Source of the DNA: Capnocytophaga sp. ARDL2
Lineage (GTDB): Bacteria > Bacteroidota > Bacteroidia > Flavobacteriales > Flavobacteriaceae
Reading direction: 5' to 3'
Assembly (NCBI RefSeq): GCF_041530365.1
Contig: NZ_CP168034.1
Span: 1,736,001-1,800,000 of the forward strand
Length of the DNA stretch: 64,000 bases
Below the pieces are notes generated by a model. The model ran no database searches. It saw only the letters and a list, made by a program, of their open reading frames with translations, and was not told where the DNA came from. Position numbers and translations under genes: made by a program. Positions 30,305 to 39,502 of this stretch are shown here, piece by piece (within the stretch, counting starts at the first letter, position 1; every line of letters starts with the position of its first letter).

Positions 30305-30571
30305 TAAATATTTTCGAGGGTTTGTTGTTACTTTTCTTCATTTTCGATAAGTAGGTCGTAGCCGCCTTTTTGCACCGCTTTTTGGATTTCGTGAATGTTG
30401 GTAACATTGGGCAGATACTCCACCATAAGGTTGCCCGTCCCGAAATTTACCGATACCGACACGATGCCATCCAACTGACTGACAATGTTTTCTGCTCCAC
30501 TGACACCAAGTGGCACAGCTCATTCCAAGCACGGGAAATGTTTGTATTATAGCGTTTTTATTTTTTGACAT
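30305..30571 (-). pseudogene. Truncated second copA (N-terminal metal-binding domain only)
   Basis: Starting at ATG 30571 the sequence parallels copA codon for codon (MSKNKNAIIQTFPVLGMSCA), loses frame by one base within the Cys-x-x-Cys region, resumes as VSVNFGTGNLMVEYLP and GGYDLLIENEE, then meets an in-frame stop. Homology to copA ends within about ten bases of the IS right end. Upstream DNA also resembles the copA leader (shared CGTGAATTTTTTG). This is the remnant of a duplicated copA whose rest was lost at the IS boundary. Confidence 0.88.
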
Positions 30572-30672
30572 TTTTTTGATATTGATAGTACAAAGGTCGT
30601 GAATTTTTTGTTGAGAATGGGAGGGATGTTGAAATAACTTTACATTCGATAAACCAATGATAAATTGTGAAG

Positions 30673-30772
30673 AACTCCCGCGTGAGTGGCGGAAGCGACA
30701 TCCTTTTTATGGAACCGCAGTGGAATAAAAAGATACAGTGGACGACGCGACCCAAAGGGGCACGCTCATAGT
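30673..30772. repeat. GC-richer structured intergenic element
   Basis: A locally GC-rich stretch in an AT-rich gap. CTTTTTAT (30703-30710) pairs with ATAAAAAG (30725-30732) around a loop containing GGAACCGCAGTGGA, flanked by GGCGGAAGCGACATC and GTGGACGACGCGACCC. I recall similar elements recurring between genes in Flavobacterium genomes; its role is unknown. Confidence 0.5.
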
Positions 30773-30785
30773 ATAAAAGAATCAT

Positions 30786-30823
30786 AAATCCCCTTCTGAA
30801 AAATGTCAAAAGGGGATTTATAT
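30786..30823 (-). terminator. Hairpin downstream of the transketolase C-half
   Basis: AAATCCCCTT pairs with AAGGGGATTT across a loop of about 17 bases. There is no strong T run, so termination is possible but not certain. Confidence 0.45.
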
Positions 30824-30836
30824 CTTATTGAAAGAA

Positions 30837-31790
30837 TTACTTTCTCTTCAAAACTTTCAAAGATTTTTCTACGATGCTTTGAGCGTTCAATCCGTATTTG
30901 TTCATCAAATCTTCTGGTGTTCCTGATTCTCCAAACACATCATTTACCGCTACAAACTCTTGTGGTACAGGATTTTTCAACGCCAATACTCTGGCAACAC
31001 TTTCGCCCAATCCTCCCAACATATTGTGCTCTTCAGCAGTTACCACACATTTTGTTTTCGCTACAGATTTCAAAATTGCTTCTTCATCCAATGGTTTGAT
31101 GGTATGGATGTTGATAACTTCGGCAGAAATTCCTTGAGCTTCCAAAGTTTCAGCTGCTTGGAGAGCTTCCCATACCAAATGTCCTGTTGCTATAACCGTT
31201 ACATCTGTTCCTTCTGAAAGTACAATGGCTTTTCCGATTTCAAACGGCATATCCTCAGGGATAAAATTTGGAACTACTGGACGACCAAATCTCAAATAAA
31301 CCGGTCCTTGGTGTTCGGCAATTGCAATGGTAGCTGCTTTGGTTTGGTTGTAATCACAAGTGTTGATAACCGTCATTCCTGGCAACATTTTCATCAATCC
31401 GATGTCTTCCAAAATTTGGTGCGTTGCACCATCTTCTCCCAAAGTAAGTCCTGCGTGTGAAGCACAGATTTTTACATTTTTCTCAGAATACGCCACCGAT
31501 TGACGAATTTGGTCATATACGCGACCCGTAGAAAAGTTGGCAAATGTACCTGTAAATGGAATTTTTCCACCAATGGTCATACCTGCCGCCAAACCAATCA
31601 TATTTGCCTCGGCAATTCCCACTTGGAAAAATCTTTCTGGGTGATTTTTGTTGAATTCGTCCATTTTCAACGAACCAATCAAATCAGCACAAAGTGCTAC
31701 TACATTTTCATTTGTTTTTCCCAATTCAGCCAATCCCGCTCCAAATCCAGAACGTGTATCTTTTTGACCTAATACTGTATATTTTTTCAT
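30837..31790 (-). CDS. Transketolase, C-terminal subunit
   Basis: 317 residues covering the pyrimidine-binding and C-terminal domains of a two-polypeptide transketolase (pentose phosphate pathway, thiamine diphosphate-dependent two-carbon transfer). Features: [41 protein letters not shown] with the catalytic Glu, [16 protein letters not shown], and [15 protein letters not shown]. Complete. The N-terminal half is encoded upstream on the same strand but separated by 0.6 kb of repeat-rich DNA instead of the usual short gap. Confidence 0.93.
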   Translation of the reverse strand: MKKYTVLGQKDTRSGFGAGLAELGKTNENVVALCADLIGSLKMDEFNKNHPERFFQVGIAEANMIGLAAGMTIGGKIPFTGTFANFSTGRVYDQIRQSVAYSEKNVKICASHAGLTLGEDGATHQILEDIGLMKMLPGMTVINTCDYNQTKAATIAIAEHQGPVYLRFGRPVVPNFIPEDMPFEIGKAIVLSEGTDVTVIATGHLVWEALQAAETLEAQGISAEVINIHTIKPLDEEAILKSVAKTKCVVTAEEHNMLGGLGESVARVLALKNPVPQEFVAVNDVFGESGTPEDLMNKYGLNAQSIVEKSLKVLKRK

Positions 31791-31859
31791 TTTGTTTACT
31801 TCTAAAATTTTTAAATTATTGGTTATTCTAAAATTTTTGTGAAACTATTAATCAATTTT

Positions 31860-31967
31860 TCACCACATAGTCACATAGTTTATTACCTCTGAGAAACTGA
31901 GATTTCTATAAAAATCAGAAATGCTACGCTTTTAGAGAAATCATAAGTTACAACAACTGTAAAACAT
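31860..31967 (+). repeat. Dispersed intergenic repeat, family 1
   Basis: Starts CACCACATAGTCACATAG and continues with GAGAAACTGAGATTTC and GCTACGCTTTTAGAG. A related copy in the same orientation is at 60354-60451, and reverse-oriented relatives are near 21840-21920 and 61253-61325. Confidence 0.65.
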
Positions 31968-32027
31968 TGAAGTCATCTTGATTTTTTCCTCACGCAGCCC
32001 CTCTACAGAAAAGGAAGTTTCTCACGC

Positions 32028-32153
32028 AGATTTTACAGATTGGCACAGATTTTTTGAAATGATAAAAAAAATGTATTTAAAAACGATTAAACTTTCAGTT
32101 TAAAGCTGATTACCAGAGATTTTTTTTGATAAATCAAAAAAAATAATCATCAT
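32028..32153 (-). repeat. Dispersed intergenic repeat, family 2
   Basis: On the minus strand it reads TTTTTTTTGATTTATCAAAA, AATCAGCTTTAAACTG, GTTTAATCGTTTTTAAAT, then AATCTGTGCCAATCTG and AATCTGCGTGAG. The same ordered blocks occur on the plus strand at 48583-48715. It contains a self-complementary TTTTTTTGAT/ATCAAAAAAA core. Together with family 1 it fills the gap between the transketolase halves, where I see no gene. Confidence 0.7.
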
Positions 32154-32389
32154 AATTTATATATCTGCTCCCGTTAGTTATCAGGAATCGCTAAAATATA
32201 GCGTAAGGATGATAAAATTGATAATCTGTGTGAAACCATTTGAAATACATTTCACAAAAATTTTATCTATGACTATTTAATTCAAAGCCATCCTCTAAAA
32301 TAGAAAATAGTTTCAATAAACACTCATTTCCAATTGCTTATAGCCCAATTTATCCCACCAAATACGGGATGCCAATAGCTAAAGGTGTA

Positions 32390-33239
32390 TTAATAATCTT
32401 GTAATGTAGAAATGTTTTGAGCCAAAGCCGTTTCCAATTGCTCATCATTTGGAAGCTTTTCCGTGCCAAGCATGTGTGTGCATCATAAAGTCCACACCGT
32501 AACCCATTTCTGTTTTTAGCAAAACCATCACTGGTTTTCCTTTTCCTGTTCTTGTTTTTGCTTCTGACAATCCGTTGATTACAGTTTCGATGTCATTTCC
32601 TTTTTCTATTTCCAACACATCCCAACCAAAAGCTTCGAATTTGTTTTTCAAACTTCCCATATTCAAAACTTCGTCTGTAGGTCCGTCGATTTGTTTACCA
32701 TTCAAATCTACTGTCGCGATGATATTGTCCACATTTTTTGCAGAAGCATACATAGCTGCTTCCCAATTTTGTCCTTCTTGCAATTCACCGTCTCCCAACA
32801 ATACATAAACTAATTTTGAATCGTTGTTCATTTTTTTAGCTTGAGCCGTTCCTATAGCCACCGACAAACCTTGTCCTAACGACCCCGATGCCATACGTAC
32901 ACCTGGCAAATGCGAGTGAGTAGTAGGGTGTCCTTGTAATCTCGAGTCGATTTTTCTAAAAGTAGCTAATTCGCTCACTGGAAAGTATCCGCTACGAGCT
33001 AATACACTGTAAAATACAGGTGATATATGACCATTTGAAAGGAAAAACACATCCTCATTGATTCCATCCATTGAGAAATCTTTGTTGTTTTCCATCAATA
33101 CTTGATAAAGAGCTACGAAATATTCTACACAGCCCAAAGAACCACCTGGATGCCCTGAGTTTACTGCATGTACCATGCGTAAAATATCTCTTCTTACCTG
33201 AACGATTAAATCTTGTAATTGTTGCGTGTTTGGTTTCAT
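32390..33239 (-). CDS. Transketolase, N-terminal subunit, one-base frameshift near the end
   Basis: Thiamine diphosphate-binding half: HAVNSGHPGGSLGCVEYF, LGDGELQEGQNWEAAMYA, VDLNGKQIDGPTDEVL and THAWHGK. As written the frame stops at 32445 after HGKASK. Deleting one T from GCTTCC at about 32453 gives the expected HGKAPNDEQLETALAQNIST and a TAA at 32390, 282 residues in all. The lesion removes only about 17 C-terminal residues. A base-calling error is the likeliest cause. Confidence 0.9.
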
Positions 33240-33452
33240 TTAGAAATTGAATTATTTGTGGGTACAAATATACTTTATTTTATTTTTTTAGTTAATGATA
33301 TTTAGTAGAAAAAATGAGTTTTATTGTTTATTTAACTTAAAACTATAAATGTATTGATACTACGGTCAAACGTTAACAGACTATTCAACATTGGTTTGTA
33401 GCAGAAAATTTGATAATTAATTAGTAAAGAAATGAAATATTCTGATATAAAA

Positions 33453-33484
33453 TTGTTTCTTTATCGAAAGAAATTATATCTTTG
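33453..33484 (+). promoter_or_regulatory. Promoter of the dehydrogenase/ExbBD/TonB operon
   Basis: TTG (33453-33455), 21 bases, TATCTTTG (33477-33484), 56 bases before the start codon. The spacer is longer than the usual 19. Confidence 0.55.
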
Positions 33485-33538
33485 TAGTTGGATTAAAAAT
33501 AAAATATATTAATTGAAACATTTAAATAAAAAAACAAG

Positions 33539-34764
33539 ATGAAAGATTTGTTGAAAAAATTTGAGAATAAAAAGCCTGAAGTTGTATTTCATTGGTCTGA
33601 TAGCGAAACAGAAGCTGAAGGATGGGCTGTAATTAATTCATTGCGTGGTGGTGCTGCAGGTGGTGGCACTCGTATGCGTAAAGGGTTGGATATGAACGAA
33701 GTACTTTCGTTAGCAAAAACAATGGAAGTGAAGTTTACAGTTGCAGGACCAGCAATCGGTGGTGCAAAATCAGGTATCAATTTTGATCCAACAGATCCAC
33801 GAAAAGAGGGAGTATTGAAAAGATGGTACAAAGCGGTTTTCCCATTGTTGAAAAACTATTATGGTACAGGTGGAGATTTAAATGTGGACGAAATCCACGA
33901 AGTAATCCCTATGACTGAAGATTGCGGTTTGTGGCATCCACAAGAGGGGGTTTTCAACGGACACTTCAAACCAACGGAAGCAGAAAAAATAAACCGTATT
34001 GGTCAATTGCGTCAAGGAGTAGTAAAAGAAGTTACAGATGCTGCGTATTCTCCATCGGTTGAGAAAAAAATCAAAGTAGCTGATTTGATTACTGGATACG
34101 GAGTAGCAGAGGCAGTGCGTCATTTCTACAATACTTTTGGAGGTGATATTAAAGGAAAACGCGTAATTGTTCAAGGATTTGGAAATGTAGGAGCTGCGGC
34201 TGCTTACTATTTCGCAGAAATGGGAGCTAAAATCGTAGGAATCATCGACAGAGACGGTGGTATTATGAATCCAAATGGATATTTGTTTGAAGAAGTAAAA
34301 GAATTGTTCTTGAACAAAAACGGAAATACTTTGGTAGCTGATAATATGGTGCCTTTTGCAGAAATCAACGAGAAAATCTGGTCTATGGGTGCAGAAATTT
34401 TCGCTCCATGTGCGGCATCGCGTTTGGTACAACAATCTCAAGTTGACGCAATGATTGCTTCAGGATTGGAAGTGATTACTTGTGGTGCCAATGTGCCTTT
34501 TGCTGACAAAGAAATTTTCTTTGGCCAATTATGGAATACACAGATTCAAAAGTAGCATTGATTCCAGATTTTATTTCAAACTGTGGTATGGCAAGAGTTT
34601 TTGCTTATTTTATGGAGAAAAAAGTTTCTTTAAACGACAAAGAAATTTTCGAAGACGCATCAAATACAATCAAAAAAGCTATCGAGGCTATTTACGCTAC
34701 TCACAAAGAGAAAACAAATATCTCGGCTAAAGCTTTTGAAATTGCATTGGCTCAATTAGTATAA
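33539..34764 (+). CDS. Glu/Leu/Phe/Val dehydrogenase, one-base frameshift
   Basis: NAD(P)-dependent oxidative deamination of an amino acid, probably glutamate or a branched-chain one. The catalytic-lysine motif GPAIGGAKSGI and the nucleotide-binding VIVQGFGNVGAAAAYYF are clear. The frame stops at 34555 after EIFFGQLW; adding one C at about 34524 (GGCCA to GGCCCA) gives EIFFGPIMEYTDSKVALIPDF and continues to 34764, 408 residues, the normal length. Nineteen bases separate it from exbB. Substrate preference is not decided by the sequence. Confidence 0.9.
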
Positions 34765-34783
34765 TAAAATTCAAGTATAAAAA

Positions 34784-35506
34784 ATGTTTACGATTTTACA
34801 AGTACCTGCAACCGATACTTTAAATCAAGTTACCCAAGTTGCAGAAAATCAAACACAAGAACCGATTGTAAAAGAAACTTCATTGTATGAATTGATTTTC
34901 AGCGGTGGAATTATTGGGCAATCTATTATGGTATTGTTGTTTGTAATGTTGTTTGCTGTTCTTTTTATCTATATCGAAAGATGGTTAACGCTAAAATCAA
35001 CAACCAAAGTAGATGCTAACTTTATGCCTCAAATCAAAACGATGTTGTCGCAAGGAAAGTTAAGCGAAGCTCGTTCGTTTTGTAAAGCAGCCAACACTCC
35101 TGTTGCTCGTGTCATAGAAAAAGGAATTTCTCGTATCGGAAAACCTATCGAACACATCAATATGGCAATGGAAAACGCTGGTAAAGCAGAGGTGTATCAT
35201 TTAGAGAAAAATACACATTATTTAGCTACTCTTTCGGGTATTGGACCTATGACAGGATTTTTAGGCACTGTAGTAGGTATGGTATTGGCTTTTAGAGAAA
35301 TGGCTGAAGCAAAATCATCGAGAATTGATATGAGTATGTTGTCTGAAGGGGTTTATACCGCAATGATGACAACGGTTTTCGGATTGATTGTAGGAATTAT
35401 CGCATATTTGGGATACAACCACATCATCGGAAAAATTGATAGATTTTCTCATAAATTAGAAGCGGAAGGAGCAGACTTTTTTGATTTGTTAAACGAACCT
35501 GCATAA
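34784..35506 (+). CDS. exbB: ExbB/TolQ/MotA-type proton channel subunit
   Basis: 240 residues with three membrane helices (about 43-65, 145-167, 185-210). Family landmarks are YIERWLTLKSTT after helix 1, LATLSGIGPMTGFLGTVVGMVLAF, and MMTTVFGLIVGIIAYLGYN. With ExbD and TonB it uses proton-motive force to drive outer-membrane TonB-dependent transport. The next gene starts 3 bases later. Confidence 0.9.
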   Translation: MFTILQVPATDTLNQVTQVAENQTQEPIVKETSLYELIFSGGIIGQSIMVLLFVMLFAVLFIYIERWLTLKSTTKVDANFMPQIKTMLSQGKLSEARSFCKAANTPVARVIEKGISRIGKPIEHINMAMENAGKAEVYHLEKNTHYLATLSGIGPMTGFLGTVVGMVLAFREMAEAKSSRIDMSMLSEGVYTAMMTTVFGLIVGIIAYLGYNHIIGKIDRFSHKLEAEGADFFDLLNEPA

Positions 35507-35509
35507 TTT

Positions 35510-35905
35510 ATGAATATCAAAGGTAAAAGAAGAGTTTCTACGCAGTTCAATATGTCTTCGATGACGGATATTATCTTTCTGTTGTTGATATTTTTCATTG
35601 TTGCATTGACGACAATGACTTCTACCAACGCATTGGATTTGGTATTGCCTACATCCGAAGGAAAATCTGACGAAGTAGAAACCGTAGCTGTAAGTATCGA
35701 TGACCAATTGAACTTCTTTGTGGATCAAGACCAAACATCTACCGAAGTGATAGAGGAAGTCCTTGCAGAAAAGTTGAAAGATCAGCCTCAGAAAAACATT
35801 GTTTTGCACGTAGCAAAAGGTGTAGCAATCGAAGAGGCGGTGTTTATTATGGATATTGCCTATCGCAACAATTATAATGTGGTATTGGCTGTAGAACCTA
35901 AGTAA
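35510..35905 (+). CDS. exbD: ExbD/TolR family protein
   Basis: 131 residues: a short cytoplasmic N-terminus, one helix (about 17-38) bearing the proton-relay Asp in SSMTDIIFLLLIFF, and a periplasmic domain (DLVLPTSEG...IVLHVAKGVAIEEAVFIMD). It lies between exbB and tonB with 3-base gaps, forming the inner-membrane energiser complex. Confidence 0.92.
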   Translation: MNIKGKRRVSTQFNMSSMTDIIFLLLIFFIVALTTMTSTNALDLVLPTSEGKSDEVETVAVSIDDQLNFFVDQDQTSTEVIEEVLAEKLKDQPQKNIVLHVAKGVAIEEAVFIMDIAYRNNYNVVLAVEPK

Positions 35906-35908
35906 AAT

Positions 35909-36766
35909 ATGACTTTTTTAAACACAACATCTGAAAAAAAATCATTTTTGATAACCACAATAGTATTTTTGATACTATTGTTGGTTATCTTTTTGTATAA
36001 ATTCCAGACTATAGAACAAAACTTTTTGCAACAAGGTGGTGAAATAGCTATTCGCTTTGGTCAGCATAATGCTGGACAAACTCCTAAAAGTGAAAAAGAA
36101 AGACCTGCGGCTCCTGTAGAAACACCTTCGCAACCTACGGAAACACCTAAACAACCAACTCCAACAAAAGTAGTTGATAAAAAGGTAGTTACTCAAGATA
36201 AAGTGGCAACAAAACCCATAGTCGCAGCGGAGAAAGTTCAAAAAAAAGAGGTAAGAAAACCAACGAATCAACCAACGAACCGTACATCTACTCAAACGCA
36301 AACGAAACCAACGCAAAACACGACAAGAAAACCATCAAATTCGGCTTTAGACAATATCTTAGCAGGAAGGAATTCGGGGAGTGGTAATCAAGCAGGTACG
36401 GGAGATGATGGAGTTCCTGGAAACAAAGGAAGAATCGACGGTGATCCGTATGCCAATAGTTATTATGGGGCGGGTAGAGGACAAGGAATTGGTTCTGGAA
36501 ACAGTTGGGGATTGAGCGGTCGCAGTTTGGTAAGTCACAATATTTTCAAAGCAGATTGTAACGAAACAGGTACGGTAGTCATCCAAGTAACTGTAAACAA
36601 ACAAGGACAAGTAACCAACGCAAAACAAGTGATGAGTGGTACGACAAATAGTGCCCCATGTTTGGTAGAACCTGCATTGAAAACCGCACGAACCTTTCGC
36701 TGGAAAGCAGATAGCAATGCACCAGCAAGTCAAATAGGATTTGTAGCGATTACATTTAGAAATTAA
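35909..36766 (+). CDS. tonB: TonB-like energy transducer
   Basis: 285 residues with one N-terminal helix (about 15-32), a long Pro/Thr/Lys/Gln-rich periplasmic spacer (ETPSQPTETPKQPTPTK, KPTNQPTNRTSTQTQTKP), and a compact C-terminal domain ending in ASQIGFVAITFRN. This is the TonB plan: an anchored rod reaching the outer membrane. The C-domain is divergent and lacks the classical YP motif. Last of the operon. Confidence 0.85.
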   Translation: MTFLNTTSEKKSFLITTIVFLILLLVIFLYKFQTIEQNFLQQGGEIAIRFGQHNAGQTPKSEKERPAAPVETPSQPTETPKQPTPTKVVDKKVVTQDKVATKPIVAAEKVQKKEVRKPTNQPTNRTSTQTQTKPTQNTTRKPSNSALDNILAGRNSGSGNQAGTGDDGVPGNKGRIDGDPYANSYYGAGRGQGIGSGNSWGLSGRSLVSHNIFKADCNETGTVVIQVTVNKQGQVTNAKQVMSGTTNSAPCLVEPALKTARTFRWKADSNAPASQIGFVAITFRN

Positions 36767-36890
36767 TAAAAAAACAAAGTGTCAAAACTATCGATTTCTG
36801 ATAAACTTATAAGATGTTCTAATTTAAAATTTTTATAATTGGTTTGAAACATTTCATCACAGTCATCACAAGGGACACTATCCCCCAAAG

Positions 36891-36935
36891 TGTGTGAGTT
36901 AAAAAAGTTATTTCTGAAATTTTTTAACTTACACA
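36891..36935. repeat. Long inverted repeat downstream of tonB
   Basis: TGTGTGAGTTAAAAAA (36891-36906) faces TTTTTTAACTTACACA (36920-36935), 15 of 16 pairs, loop 13. It could be the tonB terminator or, with the adjacent GGGACACTATCCCCC, an old insertion-sequence end. Confidence 0.6.
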
Positions 36936-36951
36936 GATTATTAAATACTAC

Positions 36952-37149
36952 CTATTTAGATGGTGTATGATTTTCCCAGTCAAAGTTACCAAATTTTCTT
37001 AACCAATTCAATACTGTATTTCGACCTTGAATTCCGTATTTTTTAGTAGCTGCTGTAACGGAGATTTGTCCAGATTCAACTTCTTTTACCACACTGAGTT
37101 TAAAACTCATATTGTAATCCTTTTGGGTACGTTTTACATACTTTTCCAT
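36952..37149 (-). pseudogene. IS3-type orfA remnant
   Basis: 65 residues: MEKYVKRTQKDYNMSFKLSV, then KEVESGQISVTAATKKYGI and TVLNWLRKFGNFDWENHTPS. This is the N-terminal helix-turn-helix part of an IS3-group OrfA. The frame ends early and no OrfB integrase follows, so the element has been deleted to a stub. Sequence TGTCTAGTCCTGAAATAGCG just upstream may be what is left of its end. Confidence 0.75.
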
Positions 37150-37203
37150 AATAACGATTCTTTTTGTGTATCGCTATTTCAGGACTAGACATACATTTTT
37201 AAT

Positions 37204-37239
37204 AAAAAAATCTGTTCGATAGTTCGAACAGATTTTTTT
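37204..37239. terminator. Terminator of pckA
   Basis: TCTGTTCGA (37211-37219), loop TAGT, TCGAACAGA (37224-37232), flanked by A7 and T7, so functional on either strand; pckA ends 24 bases to its right. Confidence 0.88.
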
Positions 37240-37262
37240 GTATTGTATGAAATTATGAATTC

Positions 37263-38875
37263 TTATAATTGAGGTCCAGCTACTACCAAAGATTTACCTT
37301 CCTCGTTGTCTGTATAATTTTTGAAGTTTTCTACAAACAATTTCGCTAAATCAGTAGCTTTCGTTTCCCATTCTTTTGCATCAGCGTAAGTGTTTCTTGG
37401 GTCTAAAATGTTGGTATCTACACCTTCCAAAGTCGTTGGAACCTCAAAGTTGAAGATTGGAACAATAGTTGTTTCGCAGTTTTCGATAGAACCATCCAAG
37501 ATACGGTCGATGATTGCACGAGTATCTTTGATAGAAATACGCTTACCTGTACCGTTCCATCCTGTGTTTACCATATATGCAGTAGCGTTGTGTTCTTCCA
37601 TTTTCTTTACCAACTCTTCACCGTATTTTGTAGGGTGCAAGCTAAGAAAGCTTTTCCGAAACAAGCAGAGAAAGTAGGTTCTGGTTGTGTAACACCTCTT
37701 TCCGTTCCAGCCAATTTTGCTGTAAATCCAGAAAGGAAGTAGTATTTCGTTTGTTCTGGCGTCAATTTAGAAACTGGTGGCATTACTCCAAAAGCATCTG
37801 CTGTCAAGAAGATTACTTTTTTTGCATGACCTGCTTTAGACACTGGTTTTACGATGTTTTCAATGTGTTCGATTGGGTATGAAACACGTGTGTTTTGTGT
37901 AACCGAACCATCTGTAAAGTCGATTTTTCCGTTGGCATCAACGGTAACATTTTCCAATAAAGCGTCACGCTTGATAGCTGCGAAAATTTCAGGTTCGTTT
38001 TCTTTTGACAAGTCGATTGTTTTTGCATAACAACCACCTTCAAAGTTGAATACACCGTCGTTATCCCAACCGTGCTCATCGTCTCCGATTAATTCACGTT
38101 TAGGGTCTGTTGACAAAGTTGTTTTTCCTGTACCAGACAATCCAAAGAATACAGCCACATCACCGTCTTTTCCTTTGTTTGCCGAACAGTGCATTGAAGC
38201 GATTCCTTTCAATGGTAAATAATAGTTCATCACTGAGAACAATCCTTTTTTCATCTCACCACCGTACCAAGTACCACCGATTAGCTGTATTTTTTCAGTA
38301 AGATTGAACGCAATATATACTTCAGAATTTAATCCGTGAGCTTTGTAATCTTTAAATGAAGTTTTAGAGGCGTTGATTACCACGAAATCTGGTTCTCCAA
38401 ACGATTTCAATTCCTCCTCTGTAGGACGGATAAACATATTTTTTACAAAGTGTGCTTGCCAAGCTACTTCAGTGATAAAGCGAACTTTTAAGCGAGTATC
38501 TTCGTTTGCACCACAATATGCGTCGATGATGTATAATTTTTTTCCGGACAATTGTTCTGCTACGTTTGTTTTTAGAGCATTCCAAGTGTCTTGAGAAATT
38601 GGTTTGTTGTCGTTTTTAGCATGCTCAGAAGTCCACCAAATTGTATTTTCTGTAACAGCGTCTTTTACGATGTATTTATCTTTAGGTGAACGACCAGTAA
38701 ATACTCCAGTCATTACATTTACAGCACCTAATTCGGTAACTTGTCCTTTTTCGTATCCTTGTAAATTTGCATCAGTTTCTGCAATAAACAACTCTTCGTA
38801 TGTTGGATTGTAAGCCACTTCGCTTACATCTTTGATTCCATACTTATCTAATTGTAATGTATCCACAAGACTCAT
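37263..38875 (-). CDS. pckA: ATP-dependent phosphoenolpyruvate carboxykinase, one-base frameshift
   Basis: Converts oxaloacetate and ATP to PEP in gluconeogenesis. Motifs: the P-loop [11 protein letters not shown], metal/substrate segment [35 protein letters not shown] and [10 protein letters not shown]. The frame from 38875 stops at 37607 after GKAFLACTL; adding one A near 37645 (TTAGCTTG to TTAAGCTTG) gives [16 protein letters not shown] and runs to 37263, 537 residues, the usual length. Only a single base separates it from an intact gene. Confidence 0.93.
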
Positions 38876-38946
38876 ATTGTAATTTTAAATCTTTTGTTAA
38901 TATTAATTTTGGGCAAACTTAGTAAATAAAAACCATACAAAAGCTA

Positions 38947-39339
38947 TTATTTGTCAGTTTTTTGAGAAAAAGTATAAAAACATAGAAATATCCATGCAAT
39001 AATCAATAATGTTCCTCCAATTGGAGTTACAGGCCAAAGAAATTTTAGGTTCATTCCCATCAAATCTTGAGTTGCTAATAAGTAAATCGAACCTGAAAAC
39101 ATAATCGTTCCTAATAATGTCAGAATATGCAATGTTTTTCGTTGTTTATCCGAAAGAAAATTTATCAATCCGACAAACAATAAAAAGATGGCATGATACA
39201 TTTGATAGCGAACCCCCGATTCAAAACTTGTCAATTGATCTATAGTTAATATTTCTTTTAAACTATGAGCACCAAACGCTCCCAAAATGATACTTATTGC
39301 TCCTAAAATAGCACCTGATAAGATGATGTTTTTGTTCAT
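38947..39339 (-). CDS. DUF423 membrane protein
   Basis: 130 residues with four membrane helices and the DUF423 (YgdD-like) landmarks: an N-terminal GAILGAISIILGAFGAHSLK, GVRYQMYHAIFLLFVGL, and FSGSIYLLA. Function of the family is unknown. Divergent from lon. Confidence 0.88.
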   Translation of the reverse strand: MNKNIILSGAILGAISIILGAFGAHSLKEILTIDQLTSFESGVRYQMYHAIFLLFVGLINFLSDKQRKTLHILTLLGTIMFSGSIYLLATQDLMGMNLKFLWPVTPIGGTLLIIAWIFLCFYTFSQKTDK

Positions 39340-39502
39340 GTTTTGTAGTTTTTATGCAAAGGTAAGGTTTTGTGATTAAAAATTCAATGACATTTTTTGA
39401 ATATAATGGCACAGTGATTGACCAATATACCATCTTATAATTAGAAGTATGTTTTTTAGTTAAAAAATATGCTTTTTTCTGACATTTTGACAATATTTAC
39501 CG

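Noticed and set aside
29400..30571. Composite transposon carrying the methyltransferase or copA
   Set aside because: Only one complete IS is present here and its truncated relative is about 17 kb away, so no paired flanking copies bound these genes.
30558..30809. Minus-strand open frame of 83 codons upstream of the copA stump
   Set aside because: It spans a structured intergenic repeat and shows no recognisable protein features.
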